Source: JAGIBJ01 sp032119595 (GTDB taxonomy: Bacteria; Actinomycetota; Thermoleophilia; Solirubrobacterales; Solirubrobacteraceae). From it: 64,000 bases of DNA. Position 1 is the stretch's first letter; each line of letters begins with the position of its first letter. A model generated the notes under the pieces. The model had not been told where the DNA came from. It was given only the letters and a program-made list of their open reading frames with translations, and made no database searches. Location: assembly GCA_032119595.1 (NCBI GenBank), contig JAUMBQ010000004.1, positions 1 to 64,000 on the forward strand. Reading direction: 5' to 3'. Positions 49,508-57,418 of the stretch are shown one piece after another. Position numbers and translations under genes: made by a program.

Positions 49508-51939
49508 TGCCACTCGTCCGCTTGTTCCTCGCCAAACATCTGCTCCGCTGACACCCTGACACGCTCCGGATCATCTGCGCCGGCGGCGAGGAACGCCTCC
49601 CAGAGCTTCTGCTCATCCGTGGGACTGTGCGAGCCCCTGTCGGCGATAGGCCCAAGCGCGAACGCCAGCTGGGCTGCCTCTGCCCTTCCTGCTGACCCGG
49701 CTGGTGCTAGCCGCAACCAGAGGGTCGCGATCTCTGCGACTTCGAGCGGACTGAACAAAACGGCCTCGTCGACGTGTCGCGAAAGTACTGACAACATGGG
49801 CGGCCAGAGCACCCAGATAGGCATGCGCCAGGTCGCCGCGAGGTGGATCGCAACCTGCGGTTCTCTGCCGCTGCCGATCATTGCACCGCGAGGGTCAGGA
49901 ACAGTCGCCGAGTGCAAGAATCGCTTGAGTAGACGAACGAGAAGCCGACCTCCTTCTTTAGCGGCGAGATCGCTCCACAGAGTCGCGACGATTGCCTGAG
50001 AGTCGTCGGAGAACAGCACCGCATCGAGATAGATGTCCGCCGCGACATCGTTCCCCGAGGACCGGAGCGCGGCGTGATCGGCGAGCCACTTTTCCGCGCC
50101 TCCTCGACTGAGCGTTCTGAGGGCGTGAACGCGAATCGCGCGGTGCCAGGATGGCAGTGCCTCTAGCTTGACGATCTGCGACAGAGCATTCGTCCCGACA
50201 CCGAGCATCTGAAATCGAGTCCAGTCGCCGAAGAGATCGTGTTCAAACGCGAATGCATCTTCTTCAACTGCCAGGATCTCGTCGCGTCGAAGTCCGTCCG
50301 CGACTACTGCATAGTCGCCGATACCAGCTGCAGCCAGGCCGCCGGCGGGAAGCGAAGAGAATTGGGCTGCCGTCCACTTGGCGAGCCCGCGAAGGAACTC
50401 GCCCCGTTCGGTTCGAGATCCACCATCGCCGAGCGCTAGTCGCTTCCACCAGATCTCGGCGATGTCAGCCTCGCTCTCCAATGCGCCGAGACCTCCGTCA
50501 GTGACAGTTCGAAGCGCGAGCGTGATTACTTGAAGAATCTTTGGGCGTCGAAGAATGGCGTTTAGTTCGCCTTGAAACGCTAGCCGCTGTAGCTGGGGTC
50601 GCTCTGACAGTGCGAGCTCGACGTCATCGTCGTCCAGGTCATCGACGATGACGGTTGTCGCGGCTGGGCCGTCAGCGAGCAGCACGCGGTACGAAAGCTG
50701 CTCCAGCGCCCCGGTTTGACTGGTGACTAGGAGTTCGATGGCGCCTTCGCTGTCGGCCGCCAACCGAGCTAGCTCTGCCGTCGCTGCGTGGGCGTGGCCA
50801 GCCTCGAGTGGTCGGTCCAGCCCGTCGATCACCACTCGGACCGGGGCGACGCCAAGACCGAGGACATCAGCTAGCGGCACTCTTAGGCGAGCGAGTGTCG
50901 CGAATTCAATCGTTCCACCGTTGATGTCGCGTGCGTCGAGCCAGAGACTGCCACCCGCTGAAGCTTTGAGCCAGCGCTTCGCCAGAACCGTCTTTCCGCA
51001 GCCTGAGGGACCGGCGAGATACGAGAACGGCTGCCCATCCAGGGCGCGCATTTGCCGCATCGCCTCTACCCGCGGGAGCCGAACACCATCTAGCGCGTCG
51101 CTCACGGCACGAGTGCGGGACGCGGTGTGCACCGCAAGTCGCTCCCAGTCTAGGGCCACATCCGGTCTAGCGGAGAGCAAGAAGCGCGCGCCGAGGTGCC
51201 GTTGGAGCCTCGGCCAGTCAACGGAACCGCCAGCCGGGCGCGCTCGTGAGACGAGTTCCAAGACGGCTTCGTGGAGGTCCGTCGCATCCGAGCCATCCCT
51301 AAGCGCATCGGAGCACCATCGCAGCGTTTCGGCTCTGCTTCGGGAGTTGCTAGCTCTGAAGTCGCAATGGAACGCCTCTAGTCGTTGGAGCAGTCGCCAG
51401 GGCGATGTCTCGGGATTGACGTCGTGGGACTCAGCTAGCTCGGCCGGAACGGCGAGCGAGTTCCAGAGGTCGCGATCAGTCTGATTGAAGTTGCCCGCCA
51501 GCTGGATTCGCCTAGCCATCCGCTCCTCGACATCAAGACGTGAAGTAGCTATCAGCTCTTGGAGGCTGTTCCATTCAAAATCACGTATCTCGCCAACGAC
51601 GAATCCGACGTAGTCGCGACCCTCGTCGAACGCCTCGCTCAGCAGCAGTTGCCAAGCAGACGCCACGAAGTCGCTGAAGCCTCGTTGCATCAGGTCGAAA
51701 GACTTAACTGAGAGGAAGGCTGTCGAGCCGCCAGCGACGGATACCACGACGTCGTCGAGCGAAGTCTTAGGGGACTTCTCTTGGAATGCGATCGTCGAAG
51801 GGACGCCCAACGTGCCCAGTTCTTCACCCGCTAGCAGGGCACAGGCCGCCCAGGTCCCGACTCGGTCCTCGAACGCAAACCCTCCGCCTCCGGTGGTGAA
51901 GGCCGGAGTGACTCGCCCGTCTGTCACGTCGCCGCTCAT
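49504..51939 (-). CDS. STAND-type NTPase with N-terminal PD-(D/E)xK (DUF4297-like) domain
   Basis: An 811-residue protein. The N-terminus (GGGGFAFEDRVGTWAACALLAGEEL, then TSLDDVVVSV...FLSVKSFD) follows the DUF4297/Cap4-like nuclease pattern, with Glu24, Asp63 and Lys79 as candidate catalytic residues; the last element is SVK rather than ExK or QxK. A P-loop ATPase follows: Walker A GPSGCGKT at 310-317 and Walker B VVIDGLD near 368-374, then helical winged-helix/solenoid-like regions. Avs-type defence proteins combine the same nuclease and NTPase, but in one chain twice as long. The ATG at 51939 is preferred to a start at 51972. It is first in a two-gene operon. Confidence 0.75.
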   Translation of the reverse strand: MSGDVTDGRVTPAFTTGGGGFAFEDRVGTWAACALLAGEELGTLGVPSTIAFQEKSPKTSLDDVVVSVAGGSTAFLSVKSFDLMQRGFSDFVASAWQLLLSEAFDEGRDYVGFVVGEIRDFEWNSLQELIATSRLDVEERMARRIQLAGNFNQTDRDLWNSLAVPAELAESHDVNPETSPWRLLQRLEAFHCDFRASNSRSRAETLRWCSDALRDGSDATDLHEAVLELVSRARPAGGSVDWPRLQRHLGARFLLSARPDVALDWERLAVHTASRTRAVSDALDGVRLPRVEAMRQMRALDGQPFSYLAGPSGCGKTVLAKRWLKASAGGSLWLDARDINGGTIEFATLARLRVPLADVLGLGVAPVRVVIDGLDRPLEAGHAHAATAELARLAADSEGAIELLVTSQTGALEQLSYRVLLADGPAATTVIVDDLDDDDVELALSERPQLQRLAFQGELNAILRRPKILQVITLALRTVTDGGLGALESEADIAEIWWKRLALGDGGSRTERGEFLRGLAKWTAAQFSSLPAGGLAAAGIGDYAVVADGLRRDEILAVEEDAFAFEHDLFGDWTRFQMLGVGTNALSQIVKLEALPSWHRAIRVHALRTLSRGGAEKWLADHAALRSSGNDVAADIYLDAVLFSDDSQAIVATLWSDLAAKEGGRLLVRLLKRFLHSATVPDPRGAMIGSGREPQVAIHLAATWRMPIWVLWPPMLSVLSRHVDEAVLFSPLEVAEIATLWLRLAPAGSAGRAEAAQLAFALGPIADRGSHSPTDEQKLWEAFLAAGADDPERVRVSAEQMFGEEQADEWQ

Positions 51940-52139
51940 ATCTCGAGCGTACCGACCGCCACTTGTGTGCATTCGTATTTAATAGCGTCGCCGGTTGCCT
52001 ATGAATGGGGTGTGGAATGGGTTCCCGCCCCGGCCCACCCGATGCTCAGGCGGGGCGTGCCTATTCCGGCGTCGGTGCGGCCGGCCACCCGCTCCTCCGG
52101 GAAGTGGCTCGTGTCGCTTGGCAGGAGGACGCTGGCCTC
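51940..52139. other. Upstream region of the NTPase operon
   Basis: The 200 bases before the NTPase start include a notably AT-rich patch (CGTATTTAATAGC, 51971-51983) in otherwise GC-rich DNA, the likely place of the operon promoter reading leftward. No other gene is seen here. Confidence 0.35.
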
Positions 52140-52369
52140 ATGCTGCGAGCCGAAATGTCGTTCGCGTCGAAGGAACAGTCGCCCGAGCTGGCGCCGCTGA
52201 CCGCGGCCGACGTGATGCATGCGCGGGACGTCGCGGCGTTTCTGCGGGTCCCGATGAGCACCGTCGTGTACTGGGCGCGATAAGGAGAGATTCCCGCATA
52301 CAAGCGAGGGCGCCGCTGGCTCTTCTTGCGATTGAAATTGACACTTGGCTGCGGGCGCCCGGCAGGTAG
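52140..52369 (+). pseudogene. Broken excisionase-type HTH gene
   Basis: From the ATG at 52140 the frame reads MLRAEMSFASKEQ, then MHARDVAAFLRVPMSTVVYWAR, stops at TAA (52281-52283), and continues in the same frame with GEIPAYKRGRRWLFLR. This is the helix-turn-helix plus wing of the excisionase/MerR-like HTH_17 family. After a shift of frame near 52330 the family ending IEIDTWLRAPGR is read up to a TAG at 52367-52369. One nonsense change and one frameshift thus separate three matching pieces. It was probably the directionality factor of the island. Confidence 0.75.
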
Positions 52370-52391
52370 AGAAGACTCGTCGGGCTGCGGC

Positions 52392-53132
52392 CTAAAGCGC
52401 GCTGGCGTAGGTGCGCTGGAACGAATCCTGGGCCTGGACCCAGCCTGCGGCGGATGGGTTGGTCCAGGACACGAGCTCGATGGCCTCGGCAATGATGTCG
52501 TCCGGGTTGGCTTTGCCTGGTCGGCCGGGGATTGCAAACGGCTCGTAGATCGGTTCGTGGTGCGCGACGCGGTTACGGAGGTAGTTGAGCGCCTCCATGC
52601 GTCTGTAGACGAGCTTGCGGCTGTCGGAACCTGAAAGGTGGCTCAGCTGCGAGAACTGGGCGCGCATCGCCGGGTTCCACAAGCTGTGCTCGTAGCGCGA
52701 CACCAAGAGGTAGCGCCAGAACCCGAGACCGAGCTCAGCGACAACTTTCCCCTCAGCGCCGCGGTGAACCCACGGTCCTGGCCCGCGGTCTCCGGCCCGG
52801 TCCATCGCGGTGTCGAGGCCTTTGAGCGTTGCGCTTGTGAACCAACGCCCAGTGTCGAACCACGGCGGTCCGTCGTACCAGCGCAGGGCAGAGCCAGGGC
52901 GGAGTTGAGCGTGGCGTCCAGCGATCGCGCCGGCAAGCACGTTGCGCATCACGATCTCGACGGCGCCGATTGTGCCCCATGCCTCCGCGCTGAGACGCAT
53001 GTTGTGCTCGTATAGCCGGAGCGCTCGTGTTGGGTCGCCCTTCGGGGCATTTGGGCTAACCGTTGAAGCGAGGTAGCGACCTGCCCGCGCGGGCGAGATC
53101 GCAACTTCGAGATCGCTGAAAGAGAAGGACAA
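52392..53132 (-). CDS. Abi family (AbiD/F-like) protein with HEPN-type motif
   Basis: A 246-residue helical protein resembling the Abi_2 abortive-infection family: N-terminal ISPARAGRYLASTVSPNAPKGDPTRALRLYEHNMRLSAEAWGTIGAVEIVMRNVL in outline, then FWRYLLVSRYEHSLWNP, and the motif NYLRNRVAHHEPIY near the end. RNRVAH is the RNxxxH HEPN ribonuclease motif, so it may cleave RNA upon phage infection. The start codon appears to be TTG (53132) without an obvious ribosome site; the next ATG would lose 44 residues. Confidence 0.72.
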   Translation of the reverse strand: MSFSFSDLEVAISPARAGRYLASTVSPNAPKGDPTRALRLYEHNMRLSAEAWGTIGAVEIVMRNVLAGAIAGRHAQLRPGSALRWYDGPPWFDTGRWFTSATLKGLDTAMDRAGDRGPGPWVHRGAEGKVVAELGLGFWRYLLVSRYEHSLWNPAMRAQFSQLSHLSGSDSRKLVYRRMEALNYLRNRVAHHEPIYEPFAIPGRPGKANPDDIIAEAIELVSWTNPSAAGWVQAQDSFQRTYASAL

Positions 53133-53216
53133 GTTTGGTCGCGGAGAAGCGGGGCAGGGATGCTACGGTTGACAGGTAAGCCCTGGGATGGCTCGCCTCG
53201 CGGCGGCCACCAGGGC

Positions 53217-53381
53217 TTAGCTATTGGCAGACCGCCGAGACGCAAGCCGGTGAAGGACAGCACCCGGAAAGAGGTCGCCGTCTCGCGCATCTTCCTTGGC
53301 GCGCATCGAGCGCTTGTCGGCGCTGAGATCCGCAAGGGTTTGCGCCACCAGCGCGGGTGTCGGATCAGGGGCGGCGGCCAT
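53217..53381 (-). CDS. Small open frame, 54 aa, upstream of the Abi gene
   Basis: An ATG at 53381 opens a 54-codon frame (beginning MAAAPDPTPALVAQTLADLS, ending ASRRSANS) that stops at 53217, 85 bases before the Abi-like gene on the same strand. It has helical character and ordinary codon use for the region. No family is recognised. It could be a small antitoxin-like partner or chance. Confidence 0.35.
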   Translation of the reverse strand: MAAAPDPTPALVAQTLADLSADKRSMRAKEDARDGDLFPGAVLHRLASRRSANS

Positions 53382-53407
53382 GGCAAAGCTGGGGAAGCTC
53401 AGTCGAG

Positions 53408-53465
53408 GGTACCACCCAATTTGGCCGTAGGTACCAGTCTGTCTGGGGTATCGCTGCGGGTACCA
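53408..53465. repeat. Three GGTACCA iterons near the right attachment repeat
   Basis: GGTACCA occurs at 53408-53414, 53430-53436 and 53459-53465, about 90-140 bases from the right island end. A further GGGTACC lies near 46813, just inside the left end. Short direct repeats close to att sites are often arm-type sites for integrase or excisionase; here the role is inferred. Confidence 0.4.
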
Positions 53466-53550
53466 ACTAGCCTGAAAGCTCTATTTGAAAAGCATTCGAC
53501 CTGATCGAAGGTCCAGCAATCGCGGCGCACCGTCGCGGTATCAGCGGCCC

Positions 53551-53635
53551 GTCACGCCGGACGGGTTCGAGTCTCGTCGCTCCCGTCCGCGAAAGGGTCG
53601 AGAGAGCTGCGAGAGCGGGGCTTTCGTCGTTTCTG
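53551..53635. repeat. Right attachment repeat (attR-like): decayed tRNA-Asp 3' half
   Basis: The sequence GTCACGCCGGA, then GGGTTCGAGT, CGTCGCTCCCGTCC, GCGAGAGCGGGGCTTT and CGTCGTTTCTG repeats the tRNA-Asp 3' half and its terminator region from 46663. It lacks five bases between anticodon stem and T arm and has point changes, so it cannot be a working tRNA. Confidence 0.8.
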
Positions 53636-53677
53636 TGTGCCTTCCGGTGTGCGGTCTGGCGCAGATTCCCGCCGGCG

Positions 53678-55087
53678 TCAGATCCGGACGGGCCAGGTGT
53701 CGGCGATGCGGTCGTGCGAGAGCCGCGCCTGCATCGAGTCGCCTTCGAGGAGGTCGGCGTTGGCGATGTACGTCGGTGTGGCCAAGCCGTCGCGGCCGAA
53801 CGCCCACGCCCAGACGACGAGGATTCCCCAACCGGAGGCCTCGCGAAGCAGCGCCTTGCCGAGGTCTACGCGCTCGCCTCGGGGTGCGTAGACGCGGTAG
53901 TGCATCAGCCACTGCCCGAGCGTCTGGGTGACGGCGGCGATGGCGGCCGGCCGCAGGAAGAACCACAGGAGCAACGTGACCAGAATCCCGTTGGCCGCCC
54001 TCGGATCCGCGGAGCCGCCAAGCCCCGGGACCACGGCCGTGGTGCTGAGGGCCGTGGAGCTGACGAGAAACCCGCTGATCGAGACGATCAGGGCGTAGTC
54101 GATCGTTGCCGCGATCATGCGGCGGGCGATCTCGGGAGGCTGCATGGTGTGGACGGCCAGTCCGCCCGTGCTCCCGCCGGCCCGCAGCGAGGCTTGGGCC
54201 GCGGCAACGTCGGGGTCGAGGTCAGCCGGGATGAACGGCGCCGCGGCAAGCCGGGGCGCCTGCGGAGTGGGAAGAGCTGGCCGTGCGGCGGTGTGGGCCG
54301 GTGCATCCGACGGCGGGCTGGACGGTGCGTCATAGACGGCTGGCCGTGGCGAAGTCGTGGCTGCTGCCGCCTGCGCCGCCGATGCCTGAGTTCCGGCTTG
54401 CGCTGCTGCATCCCGCGCTGCCTGAGTTCCGGCCTGCGCCGCCGCTGCCTGCGCCGCCGCTGCCTGCGCCGCCCGCGCGTCCCGGGCCCGGACGCGGTTG
54501 ACCTCACCGACGGAGGCCACCGTCGTGCCGGTCGAACGATCCTGCGGCACCGGCGCCGTGGAGATGGAACCGCCGTCCGCGTACAGAGACCAGGCCGCCG
54601 CGATCCGCTCGATGAGTAGCCCGAGCCACCATGGAAAGGTCACCACGTAGAACAAGACGAAGCACTCCCGCGTGGCGGTGCGCGACAAGGAGAGCCTTGT
54701 CGCGTCCTGGTCGACGGCGCGAGTGGCGGTCACGAGCCGGCCCGGCGAGGCGCCACCCGTCATCGTCGCCACGACGATGCGAATGAAGAAGGTCGCACCG
54801 AGTGCGACGCCGACCATCGCGGGGATGGACATCGGTTGTGAGGCGTCCAGCCCGACGGTAACGCCGATCCCGAGCGCGAGGTCGATCAGGCCTGCACTCG
54901 CGCGGCGCCAGCCGGCCGCGCCCTGAAGACCGGCGTTCGCGGCGACCCGGGCACGGACCGCCGCCGCGCCCTCGGCCACGGTCTGGGCCCGCGCGATGGT
55001 GCCGTCGGGTTGCTCCACGCCATACACGGGCGGCGGCGCCACGAAACCACTTCGGAAGCCCGGAGGCGGCTGGCTGGAATCCGTCAT
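53678..55087 (-). CDS. RDD family membrane protein with two RDD domains
   Basis: A 469-residue protein. An N-terminal RDD-like domain (ASAGLIDLALGIGVTVGLD, GGASPGRLVTATRAVDQDATRLSLSRTATRECF) and a C-terminal RDD domain (ARRMIAATIDYALIVSISGFL, LGQWLMHYRVYAPRGERVDLGKALLREASGW) are joined by a long linker rich in Ala and Gln (units of AQAAA and AQAGTQA) and then Pro/Ala. The family is of unknown function, possibly ion exchange or membrane stress. The ATG at 55087 is chosen over the open frame upstream. Confidence 0.75.
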   Translation of the reverse strand: MTDSSQPPPGFRSGFVAPPPVYGVEQPDGTIARAQTVAEGAAAVRARVAANAGLQGAAGWRRASAGLIDLALGIGVTVGLDASQPMSIPAMVGVALGATFFIRIVVATMTGGASPGRLVTATRAVDQDATRLSLSRTATRECFVLFYVVTFPWWLGLLIERIAAAWSLYADGGSISTAPVPQDRSTGTTVASVGEVNRVRARDARAAQAAAAQAAAAQAGTQAARDAAAQAGTQASAAQAAAATTSPRPAVYDAPSSPPSDAPAHTAARPALPTPQAPRLAAAPFIPADLDPDVAAAQASLRAGGSTGGLAVHTMQPPEIARRMIAATIDYALIVSISGFLVSSTALSTTAVVPGLGGSADPRAANGILVTLLLWFFLRPAAIAAVTQTLGQWLMHYRVYAPRGERVDLGKALLREASGWGILVVWAWAFGRDGLATPTYIANADLLEGDSMQARLSHDRIADTWPVRI

Positions 55088-55356
55088 GGCTACCTCGGGT
55101 CCGCGAACTCGCCCGTGCGGCGAAGCTCTGCAGCGAGAGAGTCGGCACGGAGCGGGCTTCATTGAACCCCGGGCCTCAACGAGCCGCGATTTCGGCCGCG
55201 AGCCTCGCCGCGGCGCCAAGCGACTCGGTCCGCGTGCCTCGCCGCTTTCCCCGCGACCGCCCGCCGCCGCGCGGGGACGAACTCGCGGGAAACCCCGTAG
55301 TGGCGTGTGGAACTCTCCCGACGGCAGGCAGCCGTACCGGGCGTACGGTCGATGGC

Positions 55357-55596
55357 ATGTCATCGTTCAGCGCCCCGCACAGCCTTGTTCAGCCCCAACG
55401 GCCGGATGCTGCTCCGGCCGCGAAGCCGACGACGACCGAGTCGGCGCCCGCGCGCCGCGAGACCTACGAGGAGCAGACCCACCGCGAGACGCTCACGATC
55501 GTGAAGCTCACGGCCGTCGGCGTCGTCATCGTGCTCGCGCTGTTCCTGACGATGATGGTGATCCTCGGCGGCTACGGCCCGAGCAACCCGCTGTAG
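55357..55596 (+). CDS. Small single-pass membrane protein, 79 aa
   Basis: Not recognised. A Pro/Ala/Thr-rich N-terminus of about 35 residues is followed by a charged stretch (RRETYEEQTHRETLTIVK) and one hydrophobic segment (LTAVGVVIVLALFLTMMVILGGY). The ATG at 55357 is preferred. The layout suits a small membrane-anchored regulatory peptide. Confidence 0.5.
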   Translation: MSSFSAPHSLVQPQRPDAAPAAKPTTTESAPARRETYEEQTHRETLTIVKLTAVGVVIVLALFLTMMVILGGYGPSNPL

Positions 55597-55692
55597 GTCC
55601 CGGACGTTCTTTCGTCCTGCGAGTCGCTGAACGGCTCGCGGGGTGGTTCCCCGTGCTGAGTCGCTTCCCCGGTGCACTCAGCCGGCACTACG

Positions 55693-55719
55693 CTGAGCCG
55701 CTCCATCGGGGCGGCTCAG
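55693..55719. terminator. Hairpin in the 55.6-55.9 kb convergent gap
   Basis: CTGAGCCGC (55693-55701) pairs perfectly with GCGGCTCAG (55711-55719) around a 9-base loop. It can end the small membrane protein transcript from the left and the NRAMP-like transcript from the right. Confidence 0.6.
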
Positions 55720-55838
55720 TGCGTTCCGGGGCCGTCGACGACGATGGCCTGACCGAGCCATTCGTCGCTCGTGAGCTGCTCGACCATGAATGCCGCGAGT
55801 CGGTGTGCCCAGGTCGCGCCGAACACGATCACCTTCAC
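55716..55838 (-). pseudogene. Internally deleted NAD(P)-binding (NmrA/atypical SDR) remnant
   Basis: A 40-codon frame begins with GTG at 55838 and reads MKVIVFGATWAHRLAAFM, then VEQLTSDEWLGQAIVVDG. The first eight residues are the opening strand and turn of an NAD(P)-binding atypical SDR, and AAFMVEQLTSDEWLGQAxVV is the usual last helix and strand of the same family. The roughly 200 residues between are missing, so a clean internal deletion is likely. It lies 33 bases downstream of the NRAMP-like gene on the same strand. A real 40-residue protein cannot be excluded. Confidence 0.5.
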
Positions 55839-55871
55839 GAATGCTCCGTTCCAGTCAGGGGGCGCGGCGGC

Positions 55872-57182
55872 TCATCCGACGGCACCGCTGACGGCGAAGT
55901 ATCCAAGCGCTCCCACCGAGGCCGCGACGCCCGCGAACGTGCCGATGGTGAGCGCCAGGCCACCGCGGCCCAGCGCGTGTACGCCCATCGTCTCGCGGTC
56001 GCGCCCGAGCATGATCAGGAACGGCAGCATGAACAGCAGCAGCGCCGCGTTGAGGGCCTGCGTCGCGACCAGGATCGTGACGAGCGAAACGTTGGGCGTG
56101 ATGACGACCACGCCAGCAATCACCATCACGGCCCCGAACGCCAGGTAGAACACCGGCGCCTCTCGGAACCCGGCATTCACGTCGGCTGGTTGCTTCAGCC
56201 CTTCGCAAACCGAGAACGCCGTGGACATCGGCACGAGGGCGCCGGCAAGCAGCGCCGCGCCGAGGAAGCCGACCCCGAAGAGCGTTCCGGCGAGATGCCC
56301 GGCCAGGGGTTCAAGGGCGCGAGCGGCATCGGATGCCTCGTCCACATGCAGCCCGTGCGCGTGGAGCGTCGCCGCGCAGGCCATGACGATGAACACCCCG
56401 ATGACGCCGGTGAGGACCGCGCCGGTGATCACGTCGACTCGCTCGTACTTCAGCTGCGAGACCGGGATGTGTTTGTCGACGGCGTACGACTGGATGAAGC
56501 TGAGGCCCCACGGGGCAAGCGTCGTGCCGAGCGTCGCGACCGCGAGATAGGTAGCGGCGCGATCGGCCGGCATCGACGGAACGACCAGTCCGGCGCCCGC
56601 GGCACCCCAGTCGGGATGGGCCAGGATCCCGGACACGATGTAGGTCACGAACACGGCGCTCAGCGCCAAGAGGATGTGTTCGACCCGCCGGAACGAGCCG
56701 CGCAGCACCAGCAGCGACAGCGCGACCATCGCGACCGGCACCGAGACCATCTTGTCGATGCCGAACAGCAGCTCGCTGCCGGCCGCGACGCCCGCTAGCT
56801 CGGCGCACATCGTCCCGACGTTGGCGATCGTGAGCACCGCGATCCCGGCAACGGCGACGCGCGGACCAAAGCGTTCTCGGACGAGCGCCATCAGCCCGCG
56901 ACCAGTCACCATGCCCATCCGCGCTCCGAGCTCGTGGAACACCACCAAAGCGATGGTCGACAGCGTGAGCACCCAGAGCATGCGGTAGCCGTACTCCGCC
57001 CCGAGTGTGGAGTAGGTGGTGATCCCGGCTGGATCGTCGTCGGAGAGGCCGGCGAGCAGGCCCGGCCCGAGGACGGCGAGCATCGTGACGGTGCGCCCCG
57101 CACGCAGCGCGTGGGTGCGCCGGTGGGTGATCCGGTGGGCGAGCGCTCGCCCTGGCGGCGGCGTGACCTTGGGTTGGCTCAC
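55872..57182 (-). CDS. NRAMP family divalent metal transporter with altered metal-site motifs
   Basis: A 436-residue membrane protein with eleven hydrophobic segments. The TM1 motif reads DDPAGITTYS, and what aligns with the TM6 MPH motif reads LAPWGLSF, so the metal-coordinating Met of classical NRAMP/MntH proteins is Ala. Loss of that Met is described for NRAMP-related magnesium transporters, so the substrate may be magnesium or manganese rather than a softer metal. The opening residues are basic and cytoplasmic. It is divergent from the universal stress protein gene. Confidence 0.78.
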   Translation of the reverse strand: MSQPKVTPPPGRALAHRITHRRTHALRAGRTVTMLAVLGPGLLAGLSDDDPAGITTYSTLGAEYGYRMLWVLTLSTIALVVFHELGARMGMVTGRGLMALVRERFGPRVAVAGIAVLTIANVGTMCAELAGVAAGSELLFGIDKMVSVPVAMVALSLLVLRGSFRRVEHILLALSAVFVTYIVSGILAHPDWGAAGAGLVVPSMPADRAATYLAVATLGTTLAPWGLSFIQSYAVDKHIPVSQLKYERVDVITGAVLTGVIGVFIVMACAATLHAHGLHVDEASDAARALEPLAGHLAGTLFGVGFLGAALLAGALVPMSTAFSVCEGLKQPADVNAGFREAPVFYLAFGAVMVIAGVVVITPNVSLVTILVATQALNAALLLFMLPFLIMLGRDRETMGVHALGRGGLALTIGTFAGVAASVGALGYFAVSGAVG

Positions 57183-57406
57183 AGCGGCCCACGGTAGGGC
57201 ACCGTGTGCGGCGAGTCGATGGCCGTCGCCCTCCGCTTCACACGCGTGCGCGCCTCTGGCGGCCTCCGCGTGCTCGTTCTATGCTGGGCCGGCCGGGACG
57301 CCTGCGGGCAACCCGCCGCGCGGGTCCGCACGAACCCGCTCCAGTGGCGCGCGAGAGTCCCGATGCTCAGGGCTCGTCGATCGACGAGGATGAGCGTTAC
57401 CTCACG

Positions 57407-57411
57407 AGGAG
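57407..57411 (+). promoter_or_regulatory. Ribosome binding site deciding a GTG start
   Basis: AGGAG lies seven bases before the GTG at 57419 and sets the start of the universal stress protein, whose open frame continues upstream without domain content. Confidence 0.75.
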
Positions 57412-57418
57412 ATCCACG

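Noticed and set aside
52949..53386. 145-codon minus-strand frame over the Abi start
   Set aside because: Overlaps the Abi gene in another frame and is rich in Arg/Pro/Ser without domain; the shorter 54-codon frame at 53217-53381 is a better candidate.
53551..53635. A second tRNA-Asp gene
   Set aside because: It has only the 3' half, lacks five bases before the T arm and has no D arm or 5' acceptor strand; it is an att duplication.
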